Origin: Pseudomonas baetica
GTDB lineage: Bacteria; Pseudomonadota; Gammaproteobacteria; Pseudomonadales; Pseudomonadaceae
DNA: 64,000 nt
Direction of reading: 5' to 3'
Assembly (NCBI RefSeq): GCF_019733355.1
Contig: NZ_JAIHLQ010000012.1
Coordinates: forward strand, 109,319 to 173,318
Part shown: positions 1 to 9,397 of the stretch, one piece after another
Layout: every line of letters starts with the position of its first letter
Position numbering within the stretch: position 1 is the stretch's first letter
Notes under the pieces: model-generated
Database searches by the model: none
What the model was told of the DNA's origin: nothing
The model's input: only the letters and a program-made list of their open reading frames with translations
Program-made: the position numbers and the translations under genes

Positions 1-447
1 AGCCTTACGGATGTACTTCTCGTACGTCATCCAGAACGATTGCGGGTACATGAAGGTTTTGTAGTAGAAACCCGGCGGCATCAGCTTGCCGCCGACCTTG
101 CCGAGAATCCCCATCATGTCGTTGTTGACGTTGGGCCAACCGTTGGTGCTGGTGGCGACCAGGCCCTGATACAGCGCCTGTTGTGTGGCGCGCACGTTGG
201 GGATCTGCGTGGCTTCGGTCGCACCGATCTGCAGCACGGCGTTTGGCTCTTCGGCACCGGCAGCGAAAATGCCCCGTGGACGCGAATACTTGAAGCTGCG
301 GCCAATGATGTCGACGCCATTGGCGATCAGCGCAGCGGCCAGCGAGTCACCCTCGAAGCCTTTGTAGGTCTGACCGTTGAAGGTGAAGCTCAGCACTTTG
401 TTGCGGTCGATCCGTCCACCATTGGACAGGCGATTGGTCTGGCTCAT
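1..447 (-). CDS. soxA: Sarcosine oxidase alpha subunit, N-terminal part (runs off left edge)
   Basis: Only the first ~149 codons are present; the gene continues past the left edge. The protein begins MSQTNRLSNGGRIDRN and has the N-terminal 2Fe-2S-ferredoxin-like module of heterotetrameric sarcosine oxidase alpha subunits (F-x-G-x-x-Y-x-G-x-x-GDSLAAALIANG, then the SFKYSRPRGIF segment). With SoxB, SoxD and SoxG it oxidatively demethylates sarcosine to glycine, giving H2O2 and a tetrahydrofolate-bound one-carbon unit in the cytoplasm. Its start codon overlaps the soxD stop by 4 nt (ATGA), which implies translational coupling. soxG and purU would be expected beyond the edge, as in P. aeruginosa (inference). 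Confidence 0.93.
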   Translation of the reverse strand, partial: MSQTNRLSNGGRIDRNKVLSFTFNGQTYKGFEGDSLAAALIANGVDIIGRSFKYSRPRGIFAAGAEEPNAVLQIGATEATQIPNVRATQQALYQGLVATSTNGWPNVNNDMMGILGKVGGKLMPPGFYYKTFMYPQSFWMTYEKYIRKA

Positions 448-773
448 ACCTTCTCTCCCAGCGCCGTCGTGGCTGTTTTTGCAGGGTCAGCCTTGTCGGT
501 GAATTGCGGCTTGGTGCCGATCTTGTAGGTTTCGAGAATCTCGTAGGTCACGGTGTCGCGGGTGGCGTTGAAATACTGGCGGCAACCGGCGACGTGATCC
601 CACAGCTCATGGTGCAGACCGCGCGGGTTATCGCGGAAAAACATGTAGTCGCCCCACTCCTCATCCGAGCAGTTGGCCGGATCGAGCGGGCGCGGGATGT
701 GCGCCTGACCGGATGCGTGGAATTCCTCTTCGGAGCGCAGTTCGCCGCAGTGAGGACAGAAGATATGCAACAT
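444..773 (-). CDS. soxD: Sarcosine oxidase delta subunit
   Basis: A 109-aa protein, about the usual SoxD length. Cys6 and Cys9 (FCPHCG) with the later H-x-x-x-C in DHVAGCRQYF form the zinc site typical of delta subunits. The segments WGDYMFFRDNPRG and GLHHELWDH are conserved in the family. SoxD is a small structural subunit of the heterotetrameric enzyme that converts sarcosine to glycine. It lies 14 nt after soxB and overlaps soxA by 4 nt, in the order glyA-soxB-soxD-soxA. Confidence 0.95.
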   Translation of the reverse strand: MLHIFCPHCGELRSEEEFHASGQAHIPRPLDPANCSDEEWGDYMFFRDNPRGLHHELWDHVAGCRQYFNATRDTVTYEILETYKIGTKPQFTDKADPAKTATTALGEKV

Positions 774-787
774 GGGGATTTCTCCTG

Positions 788-2038
788 TTAGTGGGCGACG
801 GCAGCAGCGCCGTGTTCGTCGATGAGTGCGCCGTTGTGGAAACGGTCGATGGAAAACGGTGCAGCCAATGGGTGCATTTCACCCTTGGCCAGGCTCGCGG
901 CAAACACGTTGCCCGAGCCAGGTGTGGCCTTGAAGCCACCGGTGCCCCAACCGCAGTTGAAGAACATGTTCGGTACCGGGGTTTTCGAAATGATCGGGCA
1001 GGCGTCCGGGGTGGTGTCGACGATGCCGCCCCACTGGCGGTTCATGCGCACCCGCGACAGCACCGGGAACATCTCGACGATGGCTTGAATGGTGTGCTCG
1101 ATCACCGGGTACGAACCACGCTGGCCGTAGCCGTTGTAGCCGTCGATACCGGCGCCGATTACCAGATCGCCCTTGTCGGACTGGCTGATGTAACCGTGTA
1201 CGGCGTTGGACATGATCACGCTGTCGATAATCGGTTTGATCGGCTCGGACACCAGCGCTTGCAGCGGGTGGGATTCGATCGGCAGACGGAAACCGGCCAG
1301 TTTCGCCATGTGTCCGGAATTACCGGCCGTCACCACACCGACACGCTTGGCGCCGATGAAGCCTTTGTTGGTTTCGACGCCGATGCACACGCCGTTTTCC
1401 TTGCGAAAGCCGATCACTTCGGTCTGCTGGATCAAGTCCACACCGAGGGCGTCGGCGGCACGGGCAAACCCCCAGGCCACGGCATCGTGACGGGCGACGC
1501 CGCCGCGACGCTGGACGGTCGCGCCCAGCACCGGGTAGCGCGTGTTTTTCGTGCAGTCGAGGTACGGAATCTCGTCAGCCACTTGCTTGGCGTTGAGCAG
1601 TTCGCCATCGACGCCGTTGAGGCGGTTGGCGCTGACCCGACGTTCGGAATCGCGGATGTCCTGCAGGGTGTGGCACAGGTTGTAGACGCCACGCTGGGAG
1701 AACATCACGTTGTAGTTCAGGTCTTGCGACAGACCTTCCCACAATTTCATCGCATGTTCGTACAGGTGCGCCGACTCGTCCCACAGGTAGTTGGAGCGCA
1801 CGATGGTGGTGTTGCGCGCGGTGTTACCGCCGCCCAGCCAGCCTTTTTCGACCACGGCCACGTTGGTGATGCCGTGCTCTTTCGCCAGATAGTAGGCCGT
1901 CGCCAGACCGTGCCCGCCGCCGCCGACGATGACCACGTCGTAAACCTTTTTCGGCGTGGGCGTGCGCCACATGCGCTGCCAGTTTTCGTGGTGGCTGAGG
2001 GAGTGTTTGAAGAGGCCGAAGCCCGAATAGCGTTGCAT
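788..2038 (-). CDS. soxB: Sarcosine oxidase beta subunit
   Basis: A 416-aa FAD protein of the DAO family and the catalytic subunit of heterotetrameric sarcosine oxidase. The N-terminus [20 protein letters not shown] is followed by the dinucleotide-binding stretch [18 protein letters not shown] at about residues 36-53. [13 protein letters not shown] near the C-terminus belongs to the FAD-binding fold. I chose the ATG at 2038 over the one at 2044: the GGAG ribosome-binding site is about 9 nt before the former but only 3 nt before the latter, and 416 aa is the usual length. It lies 20 nt downstream of glyA in the same operon. Confidence 0.95.
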   Translation of the reverse strand: MQRYSGFGLFKHSLSHHENWQRMWRTPTPKKVYDVVIVGGGGHGLATAYYLAKEHGITNVAVVEKGWLGGGNTARNTTIVRSNYLWDESAHLYEHAMKLWEGLSQDLNYNVMFSQRGVYNLCHTLQDIRDSERRVSANRLNGVDGELLNAKQVADEIPYLDCTKNTRYPVLGATVQRRGGVARHDAVAWGFARAADALGVDLIQQTEVIGFRKENGVCIGVETNKGFIGAKRVGVVTAGNSGHMAKLAGFRLPIESHPLQALVSEPIKPIIDSVIMSNAVHGYISQSDKGDLVIGAGIDGYNGYGQRGSYPVIEHTIQAIVEMFPVLSRVRMNRQWGGIVDTTPDACPIISKTPVPNMFFNCGWGTGGFKATPGSGNVFAASLAKGEMHPLAAPFSIDRFHNGALIDEHGAAAVAH

Positions 2039-2058
2039 AGTCATTTACTCCAGAACGC

Positions 2059-3312
2059 TCAGCGATAAACCGGGAAGTCTGCGCACAGGGCCGCAACCTG
2101 CTGGGCGACATTGGCCTCGACGTCGGCATCGCCGAGGTTGTCGAGGATGTCGCAGATCCAGCCGGCCAGCGTTACACACTGAGTCACCTTGAAGCCGCGC
2201 GTGGTCACCGCCGGGGTGCCGATGCGCAGGCCCGAGGTGACAAACGGCGACTGCGGGTCGTTCGGCACGGCGTTCTTGTTGACGGTGATGTGGGCACGGC
2301 CGAGGGCGGCGTCGGCGTCTTTGCCGGTCAGGCCCTGACGGATCAGGCTGACCAGAAACAGATGATTGTCGGTGCCGCCGGACACTACATCGTAGCCACG
2401 TTTGATAAATACGCTCGCCATCGCCTGGGCGTTGTCGATCACTTGCTGCTGATAAGCCTTGAAGCCCGGCTCCAGCGCTTCCTTGAAGCACACGGCTTTA
2501 CCGGCGATGACGTGCATCAGCGGGCCGCCCTGGGCGCCGGGGAACACCGCAGAGTTGAGCTTCTTCTCGATCTCTTCGTTGGACTTGGCCAGGATCAGCC
2601 CGCCACGCGGACCGCGCAGGGTTTTGTGGGTGGTGGTGGTGACCACGTCAGCGAACGGCAGCGGGTTCGGGTACAGGCCAGCGGCAACCAGACCGGCGAC
2701 GTGGGCCATGTCGACAAACAACAGCGCCCCGACCTTGTCGGCGATCTGGCGGAAACGCGGGAAATCCAGGGTCTTGGAGTAAGCCGAGAAACCGGCCACG
2801 ATCATCTTCGGCTGGCACTCAACGGCCAGGCGCTCGACTTCGTCGTAATCGATCAAACCAGTCTTGGTGTCGATGCCGTACTGCACGGCGTTGTACAGCT
2901 TGCCCGAGGACGACACTTTGGCGCCGTGGGTCAGGTGACCGCCGTGGGCCAGGCTCATGCCCAGAATGGTGTCGCCCGGCTGGATCAGCGCCAGATACAC
3001 GGCGCTGTTGGCCGAGGAACCGGAGTGCGGCTGGACGTTGGCGTAATCAGCGCCAAACAGTTGCTTGGCGCGTTCGATGGCCAGCGCTTCGACTTTATCC
3101 ACATGCTCGCAGCCGCCGTAGTAGCGCTTGCCCGGATAACCTTCGGCGTACTTGTTGGTGAGGCCGCTGCCCTGGGCTTGCATCACGCGTTTGCTGGTGT
3201 AGTTCTCCGACGCGATCAGCTCGATGTGATCTTCCTGACGTTGCTCCTCGGCATTCATCGCCGCCAGCAGTGCATCGTCGTAACCCTGGATCTGGTCTTG
3301 CTTGCTGAACAT
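2059..3312 (-). CDS. glyA: Serine hydroxymethyltransferase of the sarcosine operon
   Basis: A 417-aa PLP enzyme that interconverts glycine plus 5,10-methylene-THF with serine plus THF. The PLP lysine lies in [14 protein letters not shown], and the N-terminus [19 protein letters not shown] is typical. A start at 3360 would add 16 unconserved residues. The ATG at 3312 has GGGAGA 6 nt upstream, so I use it. As first gene of the glyA-soxBDA operon it would turn the glycine and C1 units released by sarcosine oxidase into serine, for SdaB at 34.4 kb to deaminate. In P. aeruginosa the equivalent is glyA1, controlled by GbdR and SouR; I could not identify their sites in the 178 bp upstream. Confidence 0.96.
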   Translation of the reverse strand: MFSKQDQIQGYDDALLAAMNAEEQRQEDHIELIASENYTSKRVMQAQGSGLTNKYAEGYPGKRYYGGCEHVDKVEALAIERAKQLFGADYANVQPHSGSSANSAVYLALIQPGDTILGMSLAHGGHLTHGAKVSSSGKLYNAVQYGIDTKTGLIDYDEVERLAVECQPKMIVAGFSAYSKTLDFPRFRQIADKVGALLFVDMAHVAGLVAAGLYPNPLPFADVVTTTTHKTLRGPRGGLILAKSNEEIEKKLNSAVFPGAQGGPLMHVIAGKAVCFKEALEPGFKAYQQQVIDNAQAMASVFIKRGYDVVSGGTDNHLFLVSLIRQGLTGKDADAALGRAHITVNKNAVPNDPQSPFVTSGLRIGTPAVTTRGFKVTQCVTLAGWICDILDNLGDADVEANVAQQVAALCADFPVYR

Positions 3313-3490
3313 CGCGTCTCTCCCAGCGGCGGCGGTGCGCCATTCGTCTCGGTCAGGCACCGGCGTGCCCTTTGATGCGATGGTATGACCGGCGCAGACA
3401 GCTCAAATGCCTACGGACGCCACGCAAAGGTGCGTTTACGACATGGCGGGAAATGTCGTTGAAAACACTATCCTCAAACCTGCACAGCCC

Positions 3491-3587
3491 CCCTGTGGGA
3501 GCGGGCTTGCTCGCGAAGGCGCAGTGTCAGTCGACACCAATGCCGTCAGATACAACGCTTTCGCGAGCAAGCCCGCTCCCACAGGGG
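3491..3587. repeat. REP doublet (inverted pair)
   Basis: Two inverted REP copies, CTGTGGGAGCGGGCTTGCTC with TCGCGAAGGC and its reverse complement, flank a ~35-bp centre. The pair ends immediately before the traX-like stop codon, between convergent or tail-to-promoter gene ends. Confidence 0.93.
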
Positions 3588-4298
3588 TTATGTGTAGGCC
3601 GCACGAATGGCGAGCAGCAGAAGAAAATGCGCAGGATAGAGGGCGTAAGCCCAGCGGCGCATCGGCGGGGGCTGGCAAGTTTGGGCATGTCGCAACAGGA
3701 GCATCCCCAGCCATGGCGCAATCAGGCAAGTGACAAGACCGAGGATCGCCACGCTGTTGCCAAACTGCGCCGACTCGAACAGCACCTGCCATTGATTCGC
3801 CGCCAGACACACCAGCCCCGGCAACAGGTTGAAATACCATTGACGACGAATCACCAGCAGCATCGCCAACGGCAATAACACCCCGAACAAACCGAACATC
3901 AGTCGCTCCGAGAACAGCGCGGCGAGCAGCAGACTCGCGGCGCCGAGCAGTCGCGAAACCAACGCTCCATCCTGCCAGCCCCGCGCCACCAGCAAACCCA
4001 GCGCCAGCGTCGGCATCACGTTCAAGGTGTCGGGATCCGGAATGTACAGCCGATAGGGAATTTCGCTGATGGCACTGAACAACAGCAACCACCCCAGATA
4101 GCGCCATTCGGTCTTGCGCACACCATCACGGGCAAGATTCGCCGCCATCGCCAGACAGAACCACGCAAACGCCAGCCGCCCCGGCACGTAAAGCCAATCG
4201 ACGCTGATCCCGACATATCGCAGATGATCGAGCAGCATGCTTGCAAGCGCTAACCACTTGAGCAGATCCAGCGCGCCGTCACGTTGACTCAGGTGCAT
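3588..4298 (-). CDS. TraX-family integral membrane protein
   Basis: A 236-aa very hydrophobic protein with about eight predicted membrane helices. The N-terminus MHLSQRDGALDLLKWLAL with SMLLDH and the WLYVPGRLAFAWFCLAMA segment match the TraX family (PF05857), named after the F-plasmid pilin acetylation protein but common on chromosomes. I chose the ATG at 4298 over the longer reading from 4415, because upstream residues are hydrophilic and overlap the divergent promoter region. There is no conjugation gene nearby, so a role in pilin acetylation is unlikely and the substrate is unknown. It is divergent from the threonine aldolase. Confidence 0.8.
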   Translation of the reverse strand: MHLSQRDGALDLLKWLALASMLLDHLRYVGISVDWLYVPGRLAFAWFCLAMAANLARDGVRKTEWRYLGWLLLFSAISEIPYRLYIPDPDTLNVMPTLALGLLVARGWQDGALVSRLLGAASLLLAALFSERLMFGLFGVLLPLAMLLVIRRQWYFNLLPGLVCLAANQWQVLFESAQFGNSVAILGLVTCLIAPWLGMLLLRHAQTCQPPPMRRWAYALYPAHFLLLLAIRAAYT

Positions 4299-4426
4299 AA
4301 TCGGCCCGTGTCCTTGTAAAGTTCTGACAGCGACATCCCGTGTGCTCCCCGGATGATCTTCGGTAAAGTGCGCAACCCTCATTGACCAACGAAGCGTCAA
4401 AAGCGCTTCGATCACGGAAGCCGGCC

Positions 4427-5467
4427 ATGACCGACAAGAGCCAACAATTCGCCAGCGACAACTATTCCGGCATCTGCCCTGAAGCCTGGGCTGCCATGGA
4501 ACAGGCCAACCACGGCCACCAACGCGCTTACGGCGACGATGAATGGACAGCGCGAGCCGCCGACCATTTCCGCAATCTGTTCGAAACCGACTGCGAAGTG
4601 TTCTTCGCCTTCAACGGCACCGCCGCCAACTCGCTGGCGCTGTCGTCGCTGTGCCAGAGTTACCACAGCGTGATCTGCTCGGAAACCGCCCACGTCGAAA
4701 CCGACGAATGCGGCGCCCCGGAATTCTTCTCCAACGGCTCGAAACTGCTGATCGCCCGTACCGAAAACGGCAAGATCACCCCGGAATCGATCCGCGAAGT
4801 CGCGCTCAAGCGCCAGGACATTCACTACCCCAAACCGCGCGTGGTCACACTGACCCAAGCCACCGAAGTCGGCAGCGTCTACACCCCGCAAGAAGTCCGC
4901 GCCATCAGCGCGACTTGCAAAGAACTGGGCCTGCACCTGCACATGGACGGCGCACGCTTCTCCAATGCCTGTGCATTCCTCGGCTGCTCGCCGGCGGATC
5001 TGACCTGGAAGGCCGGTGTTGATGTGCTGTGCTTCGGCGGCACGAAAAACGGCATGGCCGTGGGTGAGGCGATTCTGTTCTTCAACCACAAACTGGCCGA
5101 AGACTTCGACTACCGCTGCAAACAGGCCGGACAACTGGCGTCGAAAATGCGCTTCCTGTCGGCGCCGTGGGTCGGCATCCTCGAAAACGACGCTTGGCTC
5201 AAATACGCGCGCCACGCCAACCACTGCGCGCAGTTGCTGGCCGAGCTGGTCAGCGATATTCCCGGCGTGGAGTTGATGTTCCCGGTGCAGGCCAACGGCG
5301 TGTTCCTGCAACTGTCGGAACCGGCGATTGCGGCGTTGACCGCAAAAAACTGGCGTTTCTACACCTTCATCGGCAAGGGCGGCGCACGCTTCATGTGCTC
5401 GTGGGACACCGAAGAAGAACGCGTGCGTGAGCTGGCCCGTGATATCCGCGAAGTCATGTCCGCCTGA
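4427..5467 (+). CDS. ltaE: Low-specificity L-threonine aldolase
   Basis: A 346-aa PLP enzyme of aminotransferase fold type I that cleaves L-threonine, allo-threonine and related beta-hydroxy amino acids to glycine plus an aldehyde. The Schiff-base lysine is Lys207 in CFGGTKNGM, the same number as in the characterised Pseudomonas L-threonine aldolase, and LHMDGARFSNA holds the PLP-ring Asp. The ATG at 4427 gives the family length and N-terminus MTDKSQQFASDNYSGICPEA; the ATG at 4382 adds 15 unconserved residues. It sits between the sox and gbc genes as in P. aeruginosa, suggesting a role in glycine/serine metabolism during betaine catabolism (inference). Confidence 0.95.
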   Translation: MTDKSQQFASDNYSGICPEAWAAMEQANHGHQRAYGDDEWTARAADHFRNLFETDCEVFFAFNGTAANSLALSSLCQSYHSVICSETAHVETDECGAPEFFSNGSKLLIARTENGKITPESIREVALKRQDIHYPKPRVVTLTQATEVGSVYTPQEVRAISATCKELGLHLHMDGARFSNACAFLGCSPADLTWKAGVDVLCFGGTKNGMAVGEAILFFNHKLAEDFDYRCKQAGQLASKMRFLSAPWVGILENDAWLKYARHANHCAQLLAELVSDIPGVELMFPVQANGVFLQLSEPAIAALTAKNWRFYTFIGKGGARFMCSWDTEEERVRELARDIREVMSA

Positions 5468-5477
5468 TAGCTCCCCT

Positions 5478-5571
5478 CCCCTGTGGGAGCGAGCCTGCTC
5501 GCGAAGAGGCCGGCACATCCGACATAGAAGTCGGCTGACATGCCGCTTTCGCGAGAAGGCTCGCTCCCACA
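5478..5571. repeat. REP doublet (inverted pair)
   Basis: An inverted pair of the GTGGGAGCGAGCCTGCTCGCGAAG variant between the threonine aldolase and the SDR gene. The right arm has drifted (TTTCGCGAGAAGGCTCGCTC). Confidence 0.92.
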
Positions 5572-5674
5572 AAAGCTCGCCCAATCCAATCGCCCCTCCT
5601 CATTCGCACCTGAAGACTTGGTCTACATTGTCTGTCGAGCCTCCGCTCACACAACAATAAGCAGGAGCATCGGC

Positions 5675-6499
5675 ATGTCGCTACAAGGCAAAACCCTGTT
5701 CATCACCGGCGCCAGCCGTGGCATTGGGCGTGAGATTGCGCTGCGCGCCGCCAGGGACGGGGCCAATATCGTCATTGCGGCGAAAAGCGCCGAACCGCAT
5801 CCCAAGTTGCCCGGCACCATCCACAGTGTGGCTGCGGAGGTCGAAGCCGCCGGCGGAAAGGCTCTGGCCCTGCAAGTGGATGTGCGTGAAGAAGAGGCTG
5901 TGCGCAAAGCGCTCGCGCAGGCCAATGAGCATTTCGGCGGCATCGATGCACTGGTGAACAACGCCGGGGCGATCAAGTTGACCGGCGTGCGACACATCGA
6001 ACTCAAGCGCTTCGACCTGATGCACCAGATCAACACCCGCGCGGTGCTGTTGTGCAGCCAAGCCGCCCTGCCCTATCTGAAAAAATCCGCCGGACACATT
6101 CTCAATCTGTCACCGCCGCTGAATCTGGCGAGCAAGTGGTTCGCCCAATACAGCCCCTACACCGTGACCAAATACGGCATGAGCATGCTGACGCTGGGCA
6201 TGAGTGAGGAATTCGCCAATGACGGCATCAGCGTCAATTCGCTGTGGCCGCAGACCATGATCGCCACGGCGGCCATCGAATTTCAGTTGGGCAGTCGGGA
6301 GTCGTTCAAGCATGCGCGGACGCCGGCGATCATGGCGGATGCGGCGCATGTGATTTTGAGTAGCCGCGGACGCCAGATCAGCGGGCGGTTGTTGATTGAT
6401 GAAGAGATTTTGCGCGAGCACGGCGCGACTGAATTCGACCACTACCGTTTCGAGCCGGACAGCGACGCCGCTTTGATGCCCGACCTGTTCGTGGATTGA
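5675..6499 (+). CDS. Short-chain dehydrogenase/reductase (HSDL2-like)
   Basis: A 274-aa NAD(P)-dependent SDR. It has the cofactor motif TGASRGIG at about residues 12-19, NNAG, and the Y-x-x-x-K active site in YTVTKYGMSML. The Ser of the triad appears as LNLSPPLNL, the arrangement seen in SDRs like human HSDL2. The ATG at 5675 follows AGGAG by 7 nt; the upstream reading (from 5540) merely translates a REP copy. The substrate is unknown. It is flanked by REP doublets and is not obviously part of betaine catabolism. Confidence 0.85.
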   Translation: MSLQGKTLFITGASRGIGREIALRAARDGANIVIAAKSAEPHPKLPGTIHSVAAEVEAAGGKALALQVDVREEEAVRKALAQANEHFGGIDALVNNAGAIKLTGVRHIELKRFDLMHQINTRAVLLCSQAALPYLKKSAGHILNLSPPLNLASKWFAQYSPYTVTKYGMSMLTLGMSEEFANDGISVNSLWPQTMIATAAIEFQLGSRESFKHARTPAIMADAAHVILSSRGRQISGRLLIDEEILREHGATEFDHYRFEPDSDAALMPDLFVD

Positions 6500-6509
6500 A
6501 ACACCCTCA

Positions 6510-6601
6510 CCTGTGGGAGCGGGCGTGCTCGCGAAGGCGTCAAATCAGTCAACATCAGTGTTGAATGACATACCGCATTCGCGAACAAGCCCGCTCCCAC
6601 A
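6510..6601. repeat. REP doublet (inverted pair)
   Basis: An inverted REP pair (GTGGGAGCGGGCGTGCTCGCGAAG and its near reverse complement) between the convergent SDR and gbcB genes. It could act as an mRNA 3'-end structure for both (inference). Confidence 0.92.
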
Positions 6602-6619
6602 TTTGTACTGCGGTGAAAT

Positions 6620-7720
6620 CTAGAATTCGATCCGCACGTCGCCTTTGGGCACGCTGCAGCACGACAAGATAAACCCTTCGGCCTCGTCTTCCTCGGTGAT
6701 CCCGCCGTTGTGGTCCATCTCGACTTCGCCGCCCAGCTTCATGACCTTGCACGTCCCGCAAATCCCCATGCCGCAGGCTTTCGGAATCATCAGCCCAAGC
6801 TTGGCCGCCGCTGCGTGCACGGTTTCGCCCGGTGCCACGCGAATGCTCTTGCCGGACGCGGTGAATTCCACCTGATGCAGGTCTGCCACATCGATTTCCG
6901 GTGCGTCCGCGGCTTGTTCGGCCTGTTCCACCGCGTCGGCGCGGGCCTCGGGAGGCGTGGCGCCGAAGGATTCCTCGTGATAACGCGCCATGTCGTAACC
7001 GGCCGCTTCCAGCAAGCGTTTGACCGCGCTCATGTACGGCGTCGGGCCGCAGCAGAACACCTCACGCTCAAGGAAGTCCGGGACCATCAGTTCGAGCATC
7101 TTGTGGTTCAGATAACCGCGATACCCGGCCCACGGCTCGCCCAGACCATGCTTCTCGCAGATCAGGTGCAAACTGAAGTTGTCGATCCGCGACGCCATGT
7201 GCTCCAGCTCGCGGTGGTAAATGATGTCTTTGGGCGAGCGGGCGCTGTGGATAAACGTCATGTCGACGTTGGCGTTGGTGTCGTAGAACCAGCGCGCCAT
7301 CGACATCACCGGGGTGATACCGACGCCGCCGCTGAGGTAGAGCACTTTCGGGCCCGGAAAATCGATGGCGTTGAACAGCCCGACCGGCCCGTGCACCGCC
7401 AGCTCCTGACCTTCATGCAGGTTGTCGTGCAGCCAGTTCGACACTTTGCCGCCCGGCACCCGTTTGATGGTCACCGAGAAGCTGTAAGGCACCGACGGCG
7501 AACTGGAAATGGTGTACGAGCGCATGATTGGCTGGCCTTCGATTTCCAGCTCCAAGGTGACGAATTGCCCAGGCTTGAAGAAGAACAGGATCGGCTGATC
7601 CGCCATGAAGCAGAAGGTGCGCACGTCCCAGGTTTCCTGGATGACTTTGACGCAACGGACGATGTGTCGGCCATTGGCCCAGGTCTGAGTGGTGACCGGA
7701 TTCAGGAAGCTGTTGGACAT
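6620..7720 (-). CDS. gbcB: Glycine betaine monooxygenase, reductase component
   Basis: A 366-aa flavodoxin-reductase/ferredoxin fusion. The N-terminal FAD domain carries RSYTISSSPS (R-x-Y-S/T) and the NAD domain carries LSGGVGITPVMSM and CCGPTPYM. The C-terminal plant-type 2Fe-2S domain has CGMGICGTC with the last Cys in LSCCS. It passes electrons from NAD(P)H to GbcA for demethylation of glycine betaine to dimethylglycine. The ATG at 7720 (MSNSFLNPVTTQTW) is preferred over 7732 for length. It is divergent from gbcA across a 283-bp intergenic region. No significant anomaly seen. Confidence 0.95.
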   Translation of the reverse strand: MSNSFLNPVTTQTWANGRHIVRCVKVIQETWDVRTFCFMADQPILFFFKPGQFVTLELEIEGQPIMRSYTISSSPSVPYSFSVTIKRVPGGKVSNWLHDNLHEGQELAVHGPVGLFNAIDFPGPKVLYLSGGVGITPVMSMARWFYDTNANVDMTFIHSARSPKDIIYHRELEHMASRIDNFSLHLICEKHGLGEPWAGYRGYLNHKMLELMVPDFLEREVFCCGPTPYMSAVKRLLEAAGYDMARYHEESFGATPPEARADAVEQAEQAADAPEIDVADLHQVEFTASGKSIRVAPGETVHAAAAKLGLMIPKACGMGICGTCKVMKLGGEVEMDHNGGITEEDEAEGFILSCCSVPKGDVRIEF

Positions 7721-8003
7721 GCTGTTCTCCACGGCCGACTGTCGGCCTTCATGTGGCGATTCTGCGTATAGCGCAGAGGGCCCGTTTACCTATCCGCGAC
7801 ATTGACATACTTATGGCAACCAGCCCCCTATCACTAGGGGATACGCGTCGGGAACAGATTGCGCCATGTCGCCCATGGATAAGGTTGCGACCTGCGCCGG
7901 GCCCACACTCAGCGCCACATCAACACAGATTTTCTGCGCCTTGCGATGTAACCGTATCAGCCACTATTCGCCGGCCACCCTGATGGCCATGAGGAACATA
8001 TCG
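7721..8003. promoter_or_regulatory. Divergent gbcB/gbcA control region
   Basis: This 283-bp AT-richer spacer must hold both promoters. In P. aeruginosa the gbc genes are activated by the AraC-type regulator GbdR in response to betaine or dimethylglycine. One TGCGACC heptamer lies at 7886-7892; the same heptamer occurs twice in the candidate operator upstream of cbcX (36041-36077). A second half-site 21 bp away is not evident here, so this is a weak assignment. Confidence 0.4.
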
Positions 8004-9299
8004 ATGGACGTCACCACTACCCTGAGCTTGGGCGATCCACTGGAACCCGCACGCAAGGCCACCGCACAGATGTTGCAGGAACGCGAGCGCACCTTTTCGC
8101 TGCCGCAACCGTTCTACAGCGACGAGCGGCTGTTCGATATCGACATGCAGGAAATCTTCCAGAAAGAGTGGCTGATCGCTGGCATGACCTGCGAAATCCC
8201 GGCCAAGGGCAACTACCTGACCCTGCAGGTCGGCAAGAACCCGATCATCGTCATTCGTGGCGCCGAAGGCGTGGTGCATGCCTTCCACAACGTCTGCCGC
8301 CACCGTGGCTCGCGCCTGTGCACCAGCGAAAAGGGCAAGGTGGCCAAACTGGTCTGCCACTACCACCAGTGGACCTATGAGCTGGACGGTCGCCTGCTGT
8401 TCGCCGGCACCGAAATGGGCGCCGACTTCGACATGAAGCAGTACGGCCTCAAACCGGTGAACGTGAAGACGGCCGGCGGTTACATCTTTATCAGCCTGGC
8501 GGAAAACCCGCCGGCCATCGATGACTTCCTGTCGACGTTGAACCACTACATGGAACCGTACGACATGGAGAACACCAAGGTGGCGATCACCACCACCTTG
8601 ATGGAAAAGGCCAACTGGAAACTGGTACTGGAAAACAACCGCGAGTGCTACCACTGCAACGCCTCGCACCCCGAACTGCTGAAAACCCTGCTCGAATGGG
8701 ACGACGTCACCGACCCACGCGCCGATCAGGCGTTCAAGGATCACGTCGCTGCCTCCGCCGCTGCCTGGGAAGCCGAGAAGATCCCTTACGCCCATGCCAG
8801 TTTCGGCCTGCGTAACCGCATCGTGCGCATGCCGCTTCTCAAGGGCACCGTGTCGATGACCCTCGACGGCAAACAGGGCTGCGCCAAACTGATGGGCCGG
8901 ATCAAGAACCCGGATCTGGGCTCGATGCGCATCCTGCACCTGCCGCACTCGTGGAACCACTGCATGGGCGACCACATCATCGTCTTCACCGTGTGGCCTA
9001 TCAGCGCCCAGGAAACCATGGTCACCACCAAGTGGCTGGTGCACAAGGACGCGGTCGAAGGCGTGGATTACAACGTCGAGCGCATGCGTCAGGTGTGGGA
9101 CGCGACCAACGATCAGGACCGCCGTCTGGCCGAAGAGAACCAGCGCGGGATCAACTCCACCGCTTACCAGCCGGGGCCGTACTCGAAGACCTACGAATTT
9201 GGCGTGGTGAATTTCGTCGATTGGTACAGCGAGCGCATGCTGAACAACCTCGGCGCCGAGCCAGCCCCTTACCTCAAAGGTGTGCCGGTTCAGGGCTAA
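8004..9299 (+). CDS. gbcA: Glycine betaine monooxygenase, Rieske oxygenase component
   Basis: A 431-aa Rieske non-heme iron oxygenase alpha subunit that demethylates glycine betaine to dimethylglycine plus formaldehyde. The Rieske cluster ligands are C98-x-H100 (VCRHRG) and C118-x2-H121 (CHYHQW). The mononuclear iron histidines are H217 and H222 in NNRECYHCNASHPELL. The ATG at 8004 gives MDVTTTLSLGDPLEPA and the normal family length; the longer reading from 7866 runs through the promoter region. The reductase partner GbcB is divergently encoded. It supplies the step between BetAB (42.6-45.9 kb) and the Dgc proteins (17.9-24.1 kb). Confidence 0.96.
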   Translation: MDVTTTLSLGDPLEPARKATAQMLQERERTFSLPQPFYSDERLFDIDMQEIFQKEWLIAGMTCEIPAKGNYLTLQVGKNPIIVIRGAEGVVHAFHNVCRHRGSRLCTSEKGKVAKLVCHYHQWTYELDGRLLFAGTEMGADFDMKQYGLKPVNVKTAGGYIFISLAENPPAIDDFLSTLNHYMEPYDMENTKVAITTTLMEKANWKLVLENNRECYHCNASHPELLKTLLEWDDVTDPRADQAFKDHVAASAAAWEAEKIPYAHASFGLRNRIVRMPLLKGTVSMTLDGKQGCAKLMGRIKNPDLGSMRILHLPHSWNHCMGDHIIVFTVWPISAQETMVTTKWLVHKDAVEGVDYNVERMRQVWDATNDQDRRLAEENQRGINSTAYQPGPYSKTYEFGVVNFVDWYSERMLNNLGAEPAPYLKGVPVQG

Positions 9300-9309
9300 C
9301 AGCAACAGC

Positions 9310-9380
9310 TTCGCGAGCAAGCCCGCTCCCACATTTTGGAATGCGTTCAAACTGTGGGAGCGGGCTTGCTCGCGAAGGGG
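9310..9380. repeat. REP doublet, tail-to-tail orientation
   Basis: Two REP copies in the opposite relative orientation to most doublets here (TTCGCGAGCAAGCCCGCTCC first), with a short ~20-bp centre, between convergent gbcA and the metallophosphoesterase gene. Confidence 0.92.
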
Positions 9381-9397
9381 CCGTCACAGTCACCCAA

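Noticed and set aside
713..2068. 451-aa frame antisense to soxB
   Set aside because: High-GC shadow of soxB; no family pattern, His/Asp/Val-rich composition typical of antisense frames.
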